DNA of 33,569 bases from an uncultured Ilumatobacter sp. (GTDB lineage: Bacteria; Actinomycetota; Acidimicrobiia; Acidimicrobiales; Ilumatobacteraceae), in assembly GCA_905480335.1 (NCBI GenBank), contig CAJQPY010000025.1, positions 1 to 33,569 on the forward strand, in the 5' to 3' direction. Position 1 is the first letter of the stretch, and the number at the start of each line of letters is the position of its first letter. This document shows, piece after piece, positions 14,374 to 22,866 of this stretch. The notes beneath the pieces are model-generated. The model did not search any database, had not been told where the DNA came from, and was given only the letters and a program-made list of their open reading frames with translations. Position numbers and translations under genes: made by a program.

Positions 14374-17049
14374 TCAGGTCCAGGCACTGGTTCGCTCCCG
14401 GTTTGCCTCGTTGCGGAGGGGGAGTTCGTTCTGCCACTTACCGGTTTGCTTGCGCATCGCACCGGCGACTGCGCCTGCGGTCGGGACGAGTCCGATCTCG
14501 CCGACGCCTTTGATGCCGTACGGCGCGTCGGGCTGGGCCGCTTCGACGAGGATCACCTCGACCGGAGGCATGTCCTTCGGGCGGATGATGTCGAGGCTGC
14601 GCAGGTTCGTGTTCGTGGGAAAGCCGGTCTCGTCACATGGGAAGCCTTCGCTCAGCGCATAGCCCAGCCCCATGTGCACCGCCCCTTCGATCTGGCCCTC
14701 GCAGAGCGTCGGGTTCACGGCTTTGCCGACGTCGTGCGCTGCGACCACCCGCTCGATGTCGCCGGTTTCGGGGTCCATGATCACGACTTGCGCGGCGTAG
14801 CCGAACGTCGAATGGATGATCGGATTCTCGATCGGCGTGCCCGCCTTCTTGGCGGCCTCGATCTGCCCGAGTGAACTCGTCCAGTCGACGCGGTACTCGC
14901 CTTCGTAGTCGACCCCCACCTTGCACCCGTCGGCCCGGGCCGCTTCACATGCGGCCTTGACCGAGCCGGCGCCCATCAGCGTGCCGCGACTTCCCGTGGT
15001 CTGCCCGGCGCCGAGTTCGCGAGTCGAATCGACGATGACCTCGATCCGTTCGGCGGGGATGTCGAGTTCCTCGATCGCCACCTGTTGGCACACGGTGTGC
15101 ACGCCCTGGCCCATCTCGGTCCAGCAGTGGCGGACCTCGACCTGGCCATCTTCACGAAAGTGGACGATCGCCTTGGCGATCTCCTTGAAGCCGTTGCCGA
15201 GCCCGGAGTTCTTGAGCCCGAGACCCATGCCGACGGCCTTGCCGGCAGCAACGGCCTCGTCGTACGCGGGCTTCACGGCGTCGAGACACATCCGTGCTCC
15301 CGTGCATCCGTCGTCCATCTTCTGGCCCGGACCCCACACTTCGCCCGGCACCACGACGTTCCGACTGCGCATCTCCCACCCGCTGATCCCGACCTGCTCA
15401 GCGAGACGCTCGAGCACGCCTTCCATCGCGAACTGCGCCTGGTTGGCCCCGAACCCGCGGAACGCGCCGCACACCGAGTTGTTGGTGCGCACGGCGATCG
15501 CTTCGACATCGACGTTGCCGACGAGATACGGACCGGTGGCGTGGCCCGCAGCACGTTCGAGCACCTTCATCCCGACCGATGCGTACGGACCCGAGTCGCC
15601 GATCATGCGGACCTTGACGGCGGTGAGCTTGCCGTCGGCGTCGCACCCCGCCTCGTAGTTCATCCGGATCGGGTGGCGCTTCGGGTGCATCAGCAGCGAC
15701 TCTTCGCGCGACAACGTGATCTTGACCGGCACACCGAGGTGCCAGGCGGCCAGGGCGGTGTGCGCCTGGTTCGACATGTCCTCTTTCCCGCCGAACGCGC
15801 CCCCGTTCGAGACGAGTTCGGTCGTGATACGGCTGGTGTCGATCCCGAGCATCGCGGCGATGTCGTTGCGGTCGTCCCAGATTCCCTGACCACCCGAATA
15901 CACGTACAGGGTGCGGTCGTCGAGGTTGTCCGACTCGCCACCGGACGGCACGGCAAGCGTCGATTCCGGTTCGAGGAAGGCGTGTTCGATGCGCTGGGTC
16001 TGGAAGGTTTCGGACACCGTGTGGGCCGCCGAAGACAGTGCCGCATCGACATCGCCCCGCGAGTACGTGGAGGTCGACAGGGTGTTGCCGTCGAGTTCCC
16101 ACACGGCGGGGTCATCGCTGTTGACCACACGGATGGGGTCGACCATGGGCTCGAGCACGTCGTATTCGACGGTGACCAGCTCGACGGCAGCCCGGGCGAT
16201 CTGGCGGGTGTCGGCGACCACGATCGCAAGCACGTCGCCGCGGTACGAGGTGCGACCGCCCTCTGGGATCATCACCGGCCAGTCCTTGTGGATGATCCCG
16301 ACGCGCCGAGCCGCCGGGATGTCGGCTGCGGTGTAGACCGCGCGGACACCTTCCACCTGCTGTGCAATCGACGCGTCGATACGCGTGATGTCGGCTCGGG
16401 CGTAATCGGTGAGGCGCAGCGCTCCGTGCAGCATTCCGTCGGGTCGCATGTCGTCGATAAAGTCACGGGTGCCGGTCGAGAGCTCGCGACCCTCGTACTT
16501 CATGCCGCGTGAGCCGACCCCGCCGGGCTGCACGACGACGGGGACGTCGTTCTGTGCAAGTGCCTCGACGGCATCGAGCACTTTGATGTAGCCGGTGCAG
16601 CGACAGAGGTGCGCGCCGAGGTGTCGTGACGCCTGCTCGCGCGTGAGCGCTGTGCCGTTCTTGTCGATGAGCGCCCTGGTGCGCACGACGATGCCCGGGG
16701 TGCAGAAGCCACACTGCAACGCGCCACACGCAGCGAATGCGTCGGCCATCCGGTTCACCTCGTCGGCGGGCATGCCTTCGAGCGTGACGACGTCGGAGCC
16801 AGCGACCTTCTCCATCGAGGTCTGGCAGGAGACTCTCGCTTTACCATCGATCAACACGGTGCAGCAGCCGCACTGGCCGGTCGGCGAACAGCCGTCCTTC
16901 GGCGATGTGATGTCGAGCTCTTCGCGCAGAGCGGCGAGCAGGTGCGGGTGATCGTGACGCGCGCTGACGTCCGACCCGTTCAGGGTGAAGCCGACCGCCG
17001 TGGTGTCGTCGCCGCCAGCGGCCATCGGAGATGTCGTCGTGTTGGTCAT
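14374..17049 (-). CDS. Selenium-dependent-type xanthine dehydrogenase (fused Fe-S and molybdenum subunits)
   Basis: The 891-residue protein starts with a two-cluster [2Fe-2S] domain: DGCSPTGQCGCCTVLIDG, then CGALQCGFCTPGIV and HLCRCTGY. It continues directly into the molybdopterin-binding domains: GGAFGGKEDMSNQAH, CGAFRGFGANQAQFAMEG, EMGQGVHTVCQQVA, GQTTGSRGT, and the catalytic glutamate in GVGEIGLVPT. There is no FAD domain. This fused Fe-S/Mo architecture beside SsnA and YgfK is that of the XdhD/selenium-dependent molybdenum hydroxylase family, in which a labile selenium atom, not selenocysteine, completes the cofactor. It would hydroxylate xanthine or a related purine in the cytoplasm. Its ATG overlaps the nitrilase stop by 4 bp. 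The plus-strand frames opposite it are antisense shadows. Confidence 0.9.
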   Translation of the reverse strand: MTNTTTSPMAAGGDDTTAVGFTLNGSDVSARHDHPHLLAALREELDITSPKDGCSPTGQCGCCTVLIDGKARVSCQTSMEKVAGSDVVTLEGMPADEVNRMADAFAACGALQCGFCTPGIVVRTRALIDKNGTALTREQASRHLGAHLCRCTGYIKVLDAVEALAQNDVPVVVQPGGVGSRGMKYEGRELSTGTRDFIDDMRPDGMLHGALRLTDYARADITRIDASIAQQVEGVRAVYTAADIPAARRVGIIHKDWPVMIPEGGRTSYRGDVLAIVVADTRQIARAAVELVTVEYDVLEPMVDPIRVVNSDDPAVWELDGNTLSTSTYSRGDVDAALSSAAHTVSETFQTQRIEHAFLEPESTLAVPSGGESDNLDDRTLYVYSGGQGIWDDRNDIAAMLGIDTSRITTELVSNGGAFGGKEDMSNQAHTALAAWHLGVPVKITLSREESLLMHPKRHPIRMNYEAGCDADGKLTAVKVRMIGDSGPYASVGMKVLERAAGHATGPYLVGNVDVEAIAVRTNNSVCGAFRGFGANQAQFAMEGVLERLAEQVGISGWEMRSRNVVVPGEVWGPGQKMDDGCTGARMCLDAVKPAYDEAVAAGKAVGMGLGLKNSGLGNGFKEIAKAIVHFREDGQVEVRHCWTEMGQGVHTVCQQVAIEELDIPAERIEVIVDSTRELGAGQTTGSRGTLMGAGSVKAACEAARADGCKVGVDYEGEYRVDWTSSLGQIEAAKKAGTPIENPIIHSTFGYAAQVVIMDPETGDIERVVAAHDVGKAVNPTLCEGQIEGAVHMGLGYALSEGFPCDETGFPTNTNLRSLDIIRPKDMPPVEVILVEAAQPDAPYGIKGVGEIGLVPTAGAVAGAMRKQTGKWQNELPLRNEANRERTSAWT

Positions 17050-18119
17050 GATGCGCTGCCTTCGGGGTGTGCAGGTGCCGTTGGGTCGACCGGGTTGACG
17101 CGTTCGTCCGCCGTCGGGGCATACATCGGGATCGAGGTCGGCGATGAGGACGGGGTCAGCTCACTCGCCCCTTCGAGCGACAGCGCGGTGGTCGAGGCGA
17201 TCAACTGATACATCTCGGGACGGCGGTAGCGGTCGAAATCGAACAGCGTCTTCTTGTAGCGGTCGCACATGTCGAGGTCGCAGTGCGCGCTGATCAATTC
17301 GTCGCCGATGCTCGTGGCCTGCGCAACGATCTGACCCGACGGGGCGATGATCATCGACTGCGCCAGCGACTCGACACCCTCCTCGATGCCACCCTTCGCG
17401 ACGCCGACCACCCACGTGCCGTTCTGATAAGCCCCCGCCTGCATCACGAGTTGGTTGTGGAACGACTGGAGCGGGTTCTGGGAGGGATCGGGCGCGTAGT
17501 TGAGCGGCGTGTTGTAGCCGATCAGAATCATCTCTGCGCCCTGGAGTCCCATCACCCGGTAGGTCTCGGGCCAGCGCCGGTCGTTGCAGATCGCCATGCC
17601 GAGCATCCCGCCGAACGCTTCGTGAACGTTGAAGCCTTCATGAGATTCCTCGAAGTATCGACGCTCGAGATGCTGGAACTGGCGCCAGGGCTCATGGTTC
17701 TCGTGCCCGGGCATGTGCACCTTGCGGTATTTCGCGACGATGTCGCCGTTCCGTTCGACGAGGACGTAGGTGTTGTAGCGGTGACCGTCGAACGTCAGCT
17801 CGGCGTACCCGAGACAGAATCCGACACCGAGTCGTTTCGCCTCATCGAAGAGCGGCTGGGTGACCGGGCTCGGCATCTCGGTTTCGTAGTAACTGTCGAG
17901 CTCGGTCGTGTCGCCGGCGATGCCGGACTCGTCGCCCTCGTCGAGGAACCAGCGGGGGAAGAACGTGGTGAGCGCGAGTTCTGGGAAGACGATCAGCTCA
18001 CAGCCGTGGTCGGCGCCGTCGCGCAGGAGGGTGAGGAGTCGTTCGACGACCGAGTGGCGATCTTCGTCGCGCGCGATCGGCCCCAGCTGGGCGGCACCTA
18101 CTTGGACGGAACGTGCCAT
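17046..18119 (-). CDS. N-carbamoyl-D-amino-acid hydrolase-like nitrilase superfamily amidase
   Basis: The 357-residue protein aligns by eye with D-carbamoylases: VGAAQLGPIARDEDRHSVVE, FPELALTTFFPRWF, YRKVHMPGHENHEPWR, AICNDRRWPETYRVMG and MQAGAYQNGTWVVGVAK. The catalytic triad is E47, K133 and C178. The enzymes cut the carbamoyl group from N-carbamoyl-D-amino acids, releasing CO2 and ammonia. A Pro/Ser/Thr-rich tail of about 45 residues beyond the usual end (after ALSLEGASEL) is unusual. The ATG overlaps the preceding stop by one base (TGATG), and the stop overlaps the xanthine dehydrogenase start, so the three genes form a coupled operon. In this purine setting it may act on a ureido intermediate. 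Confidence 0.9.
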   Translation of the reverse strand: MARSVQVGAAQLGPIARDEDRHSVVERLLTLLRDGADHGCELIVFPELALTTFFPRWFLDEGDESGIAGDTTELDSYYETEMPSPVTQPLFDEAKRLGVGFCLGYAELTFDGHRYNTYVLVERNGDIVAKYRKVHMPGHENHEPWRQFQHLERRYFEESHEGFNVHEAFGGMLGMAICNDRRWPETYRVMGLQGAEMILIGYNTPLNYAPDPSQNPLQSFHNQLVMQAGAYQNGTWVVGVAKGGIEEGVESLAQSMIIAPSGQIVAQATSIGDELISAHCDLDMCDRYKKTLFDFDRYRRPEMYQLIASTTALSLEGASELTPSSSPTSIPMYAPTADERVNPVDPTAPAHPEGSAS

Positions 18120-19366
18120 CAGAACTCCCTCGTGACCAGGTCGAGCATGACGTCGAGCAGCACGTTCGCACCGGCTTCGAGATCTTCGGGCTCGGTGAAC
18201 TCATTGACGTTGTGGCTGATGCCGTTGACGCTCTTGGTGAAGATCATCGCCGTCGGGCAGATCCGGGCGAACATCTGGGCGTCGTGACCGGCGCCGGACG
18301 GCATCCGTTTCGAGGACAGGCCCCGACCGGCGGCCCGCTGCTCGACGATGTCGACGACGCGGGAGTCGAACGTGACCGGCTCGAATCGGGCGAGCGTTCT
18401 GGTGTCGACGCTGACCCCTTCGACCTCGGCGACCTGTGCGAGGTGTCCACGGAAGCGGGTTTCGGCCTGCTGCAGGGTCTTCTCGTCGGTGTTGCGCAGA
18501 TCGACGGTCAGCACCGCCTCGGACGGTACGACGTTGACGAGGTTCGGGGTCAAGCTGACCGAACCAACGGTTGCGACCTGCGTCCCGCCGAACTCGGCGG
18601 TGAGTCGGCGGACAAAGGTCGTGACGTCGGCAGCGACGAAACCAGGATCGTGACGCAACCGCATCGGAGTCGTGCCGGCGTGGCACGACTGCCCGGTCAG
18701 GGTCAGTTCGGTCCACGAGATTCCCTGGACCCCTTCGACCACGCCGATGGTGATGTCCTCGTCCTCCAGCACCGGGCCCTGCTCGATGTGCAGTTCGACG
18801 AACGCGTGTGGGACACGCCCGGGAACCGGCGCGGCGCCTCGATAGCCGATGCGGTCGAGTTCGTCACCGATGCTCAGCCCGTCACGGTCGGTGATCTCGA
18901 GCGCCTCCTCCAACGGCATGGCGCCGACGTAGACCAAGCTGCCGAGCATGTCGGGAGGGAAACGCGCGCCCTCCTCGTCGGTGAACCAGCCCACGGCGAG
19001 CGGGCGCTCCAGTAAGCGTCCGGAGGTGAGAACCGTCTCGATTACCTCGAGGCCGGCGAGGACACCCAGATTGCCGTCGTACCGACCGCCGGTGCCGACG
19101 GTGTCAATGTGGGAACCCGTCACCACCGGCGCCAGCGCCGGGTCGAATCCGGGCATGGTGCCCACGACATTGCCGACTCCGTCGGTGGAGATGTCGAGGC
19201 CCAGTTCGTCCATCCAGCTCCGCACCAGGTCTCGCCCGGCTCGGTCCTCGTCGGTCAGGGCCAGCCGGGCGCACCCGGTGGTGCCCTCGATTGCGCCGAT
19301 CTCGCCCAACTCAAGCAGGCGCTGCAGTAACCGGTCGATGTCGATGCGCAGGGCGTTCGCGGTCAC
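18119..19366 (-). CDS. M20-family N-carbamoyl-L-amino-acid hydrolase / allantoate amidohydrolase
   Basis: The 415-residue metallo-amidohydrolase shows the M20 metal and catalytic motifs in order: GSHIDTVGTGGRYDGNLG, TDEEGARFPPDMLGS, the dimerisation-lid residues in GQSCHAGTTPM, ELHIEQGPVLEDED, SGAGHDAQMFA and SHNVNEFTEPEDL. The group hydrolyses ureido compounds such as allantoate, N-carbamoyl amino acids or ureidopropionate. I chose the GTG at 19366 because TACTGT (19374-19379) places the transcript start at that codon; the ATG at 19438 would lie upstream of the promoter. This is the first gene of the purine-type operon, and its product would complete ring-opening and ureide breakdown. Confidence 0.88.
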   Translation of the reverse strand: MTANALRIDIDRLLQRLLELGEIGAIEGTTGCARLALTDEDRAGRDLVRSWMDELGLDISTDGVGNVVGTMPGFDPALAPVVTGSHIDTVGTGGRYDGNLGVLAGLEVIETVLTSGRLLERPLAVGWFTDEEGARFPPDMLGSLVYVGAMPLEEALEITDRDGLSIGDELDRIGYRGAAPVPGRVPHAFVELHIEQGPVLEDEDITIGVVEGVQGISWTELTLTGQSCHAGTTPMRLRHDPGFVAADVTTFVRRLTAEFGGTQVATVGSVSLTPNLVNVVPSEAVLTVDLRNTDEKTLQQAETRFRGHLAQVAEVEGVSVDTRTLARFEPVTFDSRVVDIVEQRAAGRGLSSKRMPSGAGHDAQMFARICPTAMIFTKSVNGISHNVNEFTEPEDLEAGANVLLDVMLDLVTREF

Positions 19367-19373
19367 CGCCACG

Positions 19374-19409
19374 ACAGTACCAGTGGTGCTTAACAAAGTG
19401 TCAAGCACC
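19374..19409 (-). promoter_or_regulatory. Promoter with overlapping 25-bp near-palindromic operator
   Basis: On the minus strand a -35 TTGACA (19399-19404) and a -10 TACTGT (19374-19379), 19 bp apart, lead to a start site at or next to the GTG at 19366. The -35 is embedded in an inverted repeat at 19385-19409 with arms GGTGCTTGACA and TGTTAAGCACC around a 3-bp centre: 10 of 11 pairs match. A dimeric repressor bound here would block polymerase; the divergent HTH gene at 19524 is the obvious candidate regulator. Confidence 0.6.
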
Positions 19410-19523
19410 TGTTTCGGCGTCGTGAACACCGGTGACATCCATTCGTGACGATCATCGCAAATGCGGTCGGGCGGTGTCCTCGTGCCATGGAGACGTGCCC
19501 GTCGATGGGTGGCTAGGGTCGCG

Positions 19524-19907
19524 ATGATGGGGACGTCGCCAGGTTTACAGCCGGAGGATGTCGACTTCCTGCGTGCCGTGCACCCGATCGTCGAGTTCCT
19601 CGGCGGCACGCTTTCGATCGAAGCAGGAGTGGGTGACCTGCCGATCGAACGCGACGGTCGTCAAATCGCGTACGTGCGCGGCAGTGAACTGCACGGTGCG
19701 CTCGACAGAACGCTTGAGGCGGTCGAACGAGACGTCGGGGCCGAACTGTCCGAGATGAGTCGCGAGCAGAAACAGGTGGCGGTGCGCACGCTCGACGAGC
19801 AGGGCGTGTTCCTTCTCCGCGGCGCGGTCGATCAAGTCGCGCGATCGATGGGCGTGAGCCGGGTCACGTTGTACAGCTACCTCAATGCACTGGAGCGTCG
19901 CGCATGA
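19524..19907 (+). CDS. DauR/YheO-type helix-turn-helix regulator (short)
   Basis: Tandem ATGs at 19524 and 19527 are preceded by a -10-like TAGGGT (19514-19519), which favours a leaderless start, most likely at 19527. The protein has about 127 residues. Its C-terminus, REQKQVAVRTLDEQGVFLLR followed by GAVDQVARSMGVSRVTLYSYLNALE, is the HTH_22-type domain of DauR-like regulators. The N-terminal part (HPIVEFLGGTLSIEAGVG, DGRQIAYVRGSE) is a reduced form of the YheO-like sensor region, shorter than in full-size DauR proteins. It is divergent from the purine-type operon, whose promoter carries a palindrome, so autoregulation and control of that operon are likely but inferred. Its stop overlaps the next ATG (ATGA). 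Confidence 0.8.
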   Translation: MMGTSPGLQPEDVDFLRAVHPIVEFLGGTLSIEAGVGDLPIERDGRQIAYVRGSELHGALDRTLEAVERDVGAELSEMSREQKQVAVRTLDEQGVFLLRGAVDQVARSMGVSRVTLYSYLNALERRA

Positions 19908-20161
19908 CCGCCTCCGACCAGCCCATCCGCGCTCGTCTCGAAGTCCTCGTCGAGCCGTTCCGCGAGAACGACCCGGGTCCTCACGTGAACGCTGCGATCG
20001 ACGCGATTGGCGAAGCCGGCATGCAGCCCGACATGGGACCCTTCGCAACGACCGCGGAGGGCGACCTCGATCAGGCGGTCGCCGCAATCACGGCACTCGT
20101 CCGTGCGGGCTTCGACCACGGTGCCGACGCGATCCAGATCCGGGTCGAACGCACCGACTGA
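19904..20161 (+). CDS. Thiamine-binding-like (MTH1187/YkoF fold) small protein
   Basis: The 85-residue protein contains LEVLVEPFRENDPGPHVNAA, AIGEAGMQPDMGPFATTAEGD and a helix ending in a final strand AIQIRVERTD. This is the ferredoxin-like pattern of MTH1187/YqgV/YkoF proteins, some of which bind thiamine or a related heterocycle. It overlaps the HTH gene by 4 bp and is therefore coupled to it. One possible role is to hold a small-molecule effector that the regulator reads; that is speculation from position only. Confidence 0.75.
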   Translation: MTASDQPIRARLEVLVEPFRENDPGPHVNAAIDAIGEAGMQPDMGPFATTAEGDLDQAVAAITALVRAGFDHGADAIQIRVERTD

Positions 20162-20216
20162 CGGCGACCGCCTCGGCGAGGTGCCGGGCCGTCGAGATGT
20201 CGACCGCCTCCTGAAC

Positions 20217-20963
20217 TCAGGCGAAGGCGCTGGCGAACAACGTCGTGGTGGCGTCCCAGGCGCCGCGGGCCGCGGCGTCGTGGTAGTTCGGGAAGCCGGG
20301 CCACGTGAAGCCGTGGTCAGCGCCCTCGAAGATGTCGACCCGAACGTGGTCGAGCGGGTCCACGGCGTCGAGAAAGCGTTGATGCATCTCGATCGACTGG
20401 ACCTGGTCGGCATCGCCGATGGCCAGGTACAAGGGTGTGGCGAGCTGCGCTGCGGTGAGGTGCGGTGAATCGGGAGCATCGTCCGCGAGAAACGACGGGT
20501 GCCATGCGGCGCCTGCGCGGACCCGCGACCCATCGCGCATCATTCGCCGGAAGACCCCACGCGCGCCGAGGCAGAATCCGATCGTGACGATGGGGTCGTC
20601 GGAGGAGACACCTGCGGCAGCGAGGCCCCGGTCACCGTCATGCTGGATCTGATCGTCGGTCATCGCCGCGATCCATCCCCACACCATCTCCTGTGTGGTC
20701 GTTCCGGCGGGAGGCGTGGTGTCGAGCGCATTGAGCAGGCGACCCTGGCGATGGTGGAGGTCGGGCGTGACGACGAGGTAGCCCTCGGCGGCGAGCTTCG
20801 CGGCGAACTCGTGTGTCGCTGATCGTATGCCGGGTGCGTCAATGAACAGGAGAACCGCCGGCCAGTCGCCGCCGTCGTCGCGGTCGGCCGTGGGCCGGGT
20901 GACGAGCACGGCCATCTCTCCATCGTCGGTGGCGGTGTCGATGATCTCGTGGCGGGTTTCCAT
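20217..20963 (-). CDS. Dienelactone hydrolase family protein
   Basis: The ATG at 20963 has a GGGGA sequence directly upstream and yields 248 residues. The alpha/beta-hydrolase fold carries the dienelactone-hydrolase cysteine elbow GFCLGARG (C131), DADQVQS for the acid loop region and the histidine in GADHGFTWPG. These enzymes open lactones or hydrolyse small esters. The gene is convergent with the thiamine-binding-like gene and divergent from the amidohydrolase at 21030. Its start is only 66 bp from that gene, so both promoters must lie in the shared space. Confidence 0.88.
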   Translation of the reverse strand: METRHEIIDTATDDGEMAVLVTRPTADRDDGGDWPAVLLFIDAPGIRSATHEFAAKLAAEGYLVVTPDLHHRQGRLLNALDTTPPAGTTTQEMVWGWIAAMTDDQIQHDGDRGLAAAGVSSDDPIVTIGFCLGARGVFRRMMRDGSRVRAGAAWHPSFLADDAPDSPHLTAAQLATPLYLAIGDADQVQSIEMHQRFLDAVDPLDHVRVDIFEGADHGFTWPGFPNYHDAAARGAWDATTTLFASAFA

Positions 20964-21029
20964 TCCCCGACCGTACGCGCGCTCCCTCCGGCGGGACCCG
21001 ATCGGGGCGAGCGTGAAAGACTCGAGATC

Positions 21030-22769
21030 ATGCATGATCTGGTCATTCGCAACGGACTGGTCGTCGACGGCACCGGCGCCGATCCTCGTCCGAACTGCAG
21101 CATCGCGATCGACGGCGAAGTCGTCACCGCCATCGGCGCTGATGGCGAGATCGGACCGGGCCGCCGCGAGATCGATGCGACAGGGCTCCTCGTGACCCCC
21201 GGTTTCGTCGACATCCACACTCACTACGACGGTCAGGCGACATGGGACGGCGACCTCGAACCGTCCACGCCGCACGGCGTGACAACCGTGGTGATGGGCA
21301 ACTGCGGTGTCGGCTTCGCGCCCGCCAAGCCCGATGAGCACGACTTCCTGATCGAGCTGATGGAAGGCGTCGAGGACATCCCGGGCGCCGCGTTGAGCGA
21401 AGGCATCTCGTGGAACTGGGAGTCGTTCCCCGAGTACCTCGACGAACTCGACCGTGGTGCGTACACCGCCGACGTCGCCGCGATGATTGCGCACGGCCCG
21501 CTGCGCGCGTACGTGATGGGCAAGCGGGGGGCCGACAACGAACCCGCCACGTCCGACGACATCGCCGAGATGGCACAACTCGTGCAAGACGCCGTGGAGG
21601 CGGGGGCCATGGGCTTCTCGACCAGCCGCACGATCGGACACCGGGCGATGAACGGCGAGCCGGTCCCGGGCACGTTCGCCGCCGAGGACGAACTGTTCAC
21701 CATCGGCCGGGCGCTTACCCGCGCGGGGCGTGGCGTATTCGAGGTGGCGCCTGCAGGGCTCGCCGGTGAAGACCTGGTCGCGCCGAAGAAGGAGGTCGAT
21801 TGGATCTGTCGACTCGCCGACGAGATCGGTCGCCCCGTCACGTGGCTGATGCTGCAGAACATGGTCGAACCCGACGAATGGCGCGAACTCATGGAGCGAT
21901 CACAACAGGCACAGGACGAGGGGCACCGCGTCGTGCCCCAGGTCGCCGGGCGGCCGTTCGGCATTCTCATCGGGCTGTCGACCCGCCACCGCTTCAAGGA
22001 CATGCCGAGTTTCGCCCCGTTGCGTGGTCTCTCGTTTGCCGAGCAGGCCGAGGCGATGGGCGACCCTGCGTTGAAGGCCCGACTGATTCAGGAATCGACC
22101 GACGTGATGGAGTCGATCCGCGAGATCGAGCCGATGGCATATCAGGTGGTCAACTCGTACGAGCGTCAGTACCTGCTCGGTGATCCGGTCGACTACGAGC
22201 CGACATCGGACCGGAGCATCGCGGCCTGCGCTGAGGCGAACGGTGTCAGGCCGATTGAGGAGCTGTACGAACGTCTCCGAGATCGCAACGGTGAGGCGCT
22301 GATGATGATGCCGTTCCTCGGCTACGCACATGGGAACGGTGACGCCCTCCACGAGATGCTCACGCATCCTGCGGCGGTACTTGGGCTCGCCGACGGCGGT
22401 GCCCACGCGAACTTCATCTGCGACGCGTCGACACCGACGTGGATGCTGACCCACTGGGTGCGTGATCGCACGCGCGGGCCGAGACTGCCGCTTGCCGATG
22501 TCGTCAAGAAGATGACCGCTGACACTGCGGCGCTCTTCGATCTGACCGATCGCGGCGTCCTCGCCGTCGGAAAGCGCGCCGACGTCAACGTCATTGACCA
22601 CGAAAATCTGCTGTTGCGCGAACCGCGCCTCGTCGCCGACCTGCCCGCCGGTGGGACCAGGCTGTTGCAGGCCGCCGAGGGATACGTCGCCACGATCGTC
22701 CGCGGTATCGTCACCCGCGAACACGACAAGTTCACCGGCGAGCGTCCGGGGCGCCTTGTTCGGAGCTGA
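21030..22769 (+). CDS. N-acyl-D-amino-acid deacylase-like amidohydrolase
   Basis: The 579-residue protein starts at the ATG at 21030 (MHDLVIRNGLVVDGTGADPR), the normal N-terminal strand of the composite beta-sandwich. The metal motif H63-T-H65 lies in TPGFVDIHTHYDGQATWD, followed by MGNCGVGFAP, whose C92 is the usual D-aminoacylase cysteine ligand. GFSTSRT and the C-terminal LADGGAHANFICD and TADTAALFDLTDRGVLAVGKRADVNVID are also present. Actinobacteria carry many paralogues whose substrates are not known. An upstream frame extension is antisense to the neighbouring gene and is left out. Confidence 0.88.
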   Translation: MHDLVIRNGLVVDGTGADPRPNCSIAIDGEVVTAIGADGEIGPGRREIDATGLLVTPGFVDIHTHYDGQATWDGDLEPSTPHGVTTVVMGNCGVGFAPAKPDEHDFLIELMEGVEDIPGAALSEGISWNWESFPEYLDELDRGAYTADVAAMIAHGPLRAYVMGKRGADNEPATSDDIAEMAQLVQDAVEAGAMGFSTSRTIGHRAMNGEPVPGTFAAEDELFTIGRALTRAGRGVFEVAPAGLAGEDLVAPKKEVDWICRLADEIGRPVTWLMLQNMVEPDEWRELMERSQQAQDEGHRVVPQVAGRPFGILIGLSTRHRFKDMPSFAPLRGLSFAEQAEAMGDPALKARLIQESTDVMESIREIEPMAYQVVNSYERQYLLGDPVDYEPTSDRSIAACAEANGVRPIEELYERLRDRNGEALMMMPFLGYAHGNGDALHEMLTHPAAVLGLADGGAHANFICDASTPTWMLTHWVRDRTRGPRLPLADVVKKMTADTAALFDLTDRGVLAVGKRADVNVIDHENLLLREPRLVADLPAGGTRLLQAAEGYVATIVRGIVTREHDKFTGERPGRLVRS

Positions 22770-22866
22770 GTCGGCCGAGGACCGCGGCGGTCACCGGAGC
22801 TGCGCCGCGGAGGGCGCGATGTCGGAATCGAAGGTCGATCCGGCCGGTCGATGAGAATCAAGTGCC

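Noticed and set aside
15085..16512. 475-codon plus-strand frame opposite the xanthine dehydrogenase
   Set aside because: Its product is rich in R, H, V and D with no fold-like pattern; the minus strand encodes all xanthine dehydrogenase motifs. It is a mirror effect of high GC.
17283..19015. Two long plus-strand frames opposite the carbamoylase and M20 genes
   Set aside because: Same antisense-shadow pattern; no family motifs, and the opposite genes are complete.
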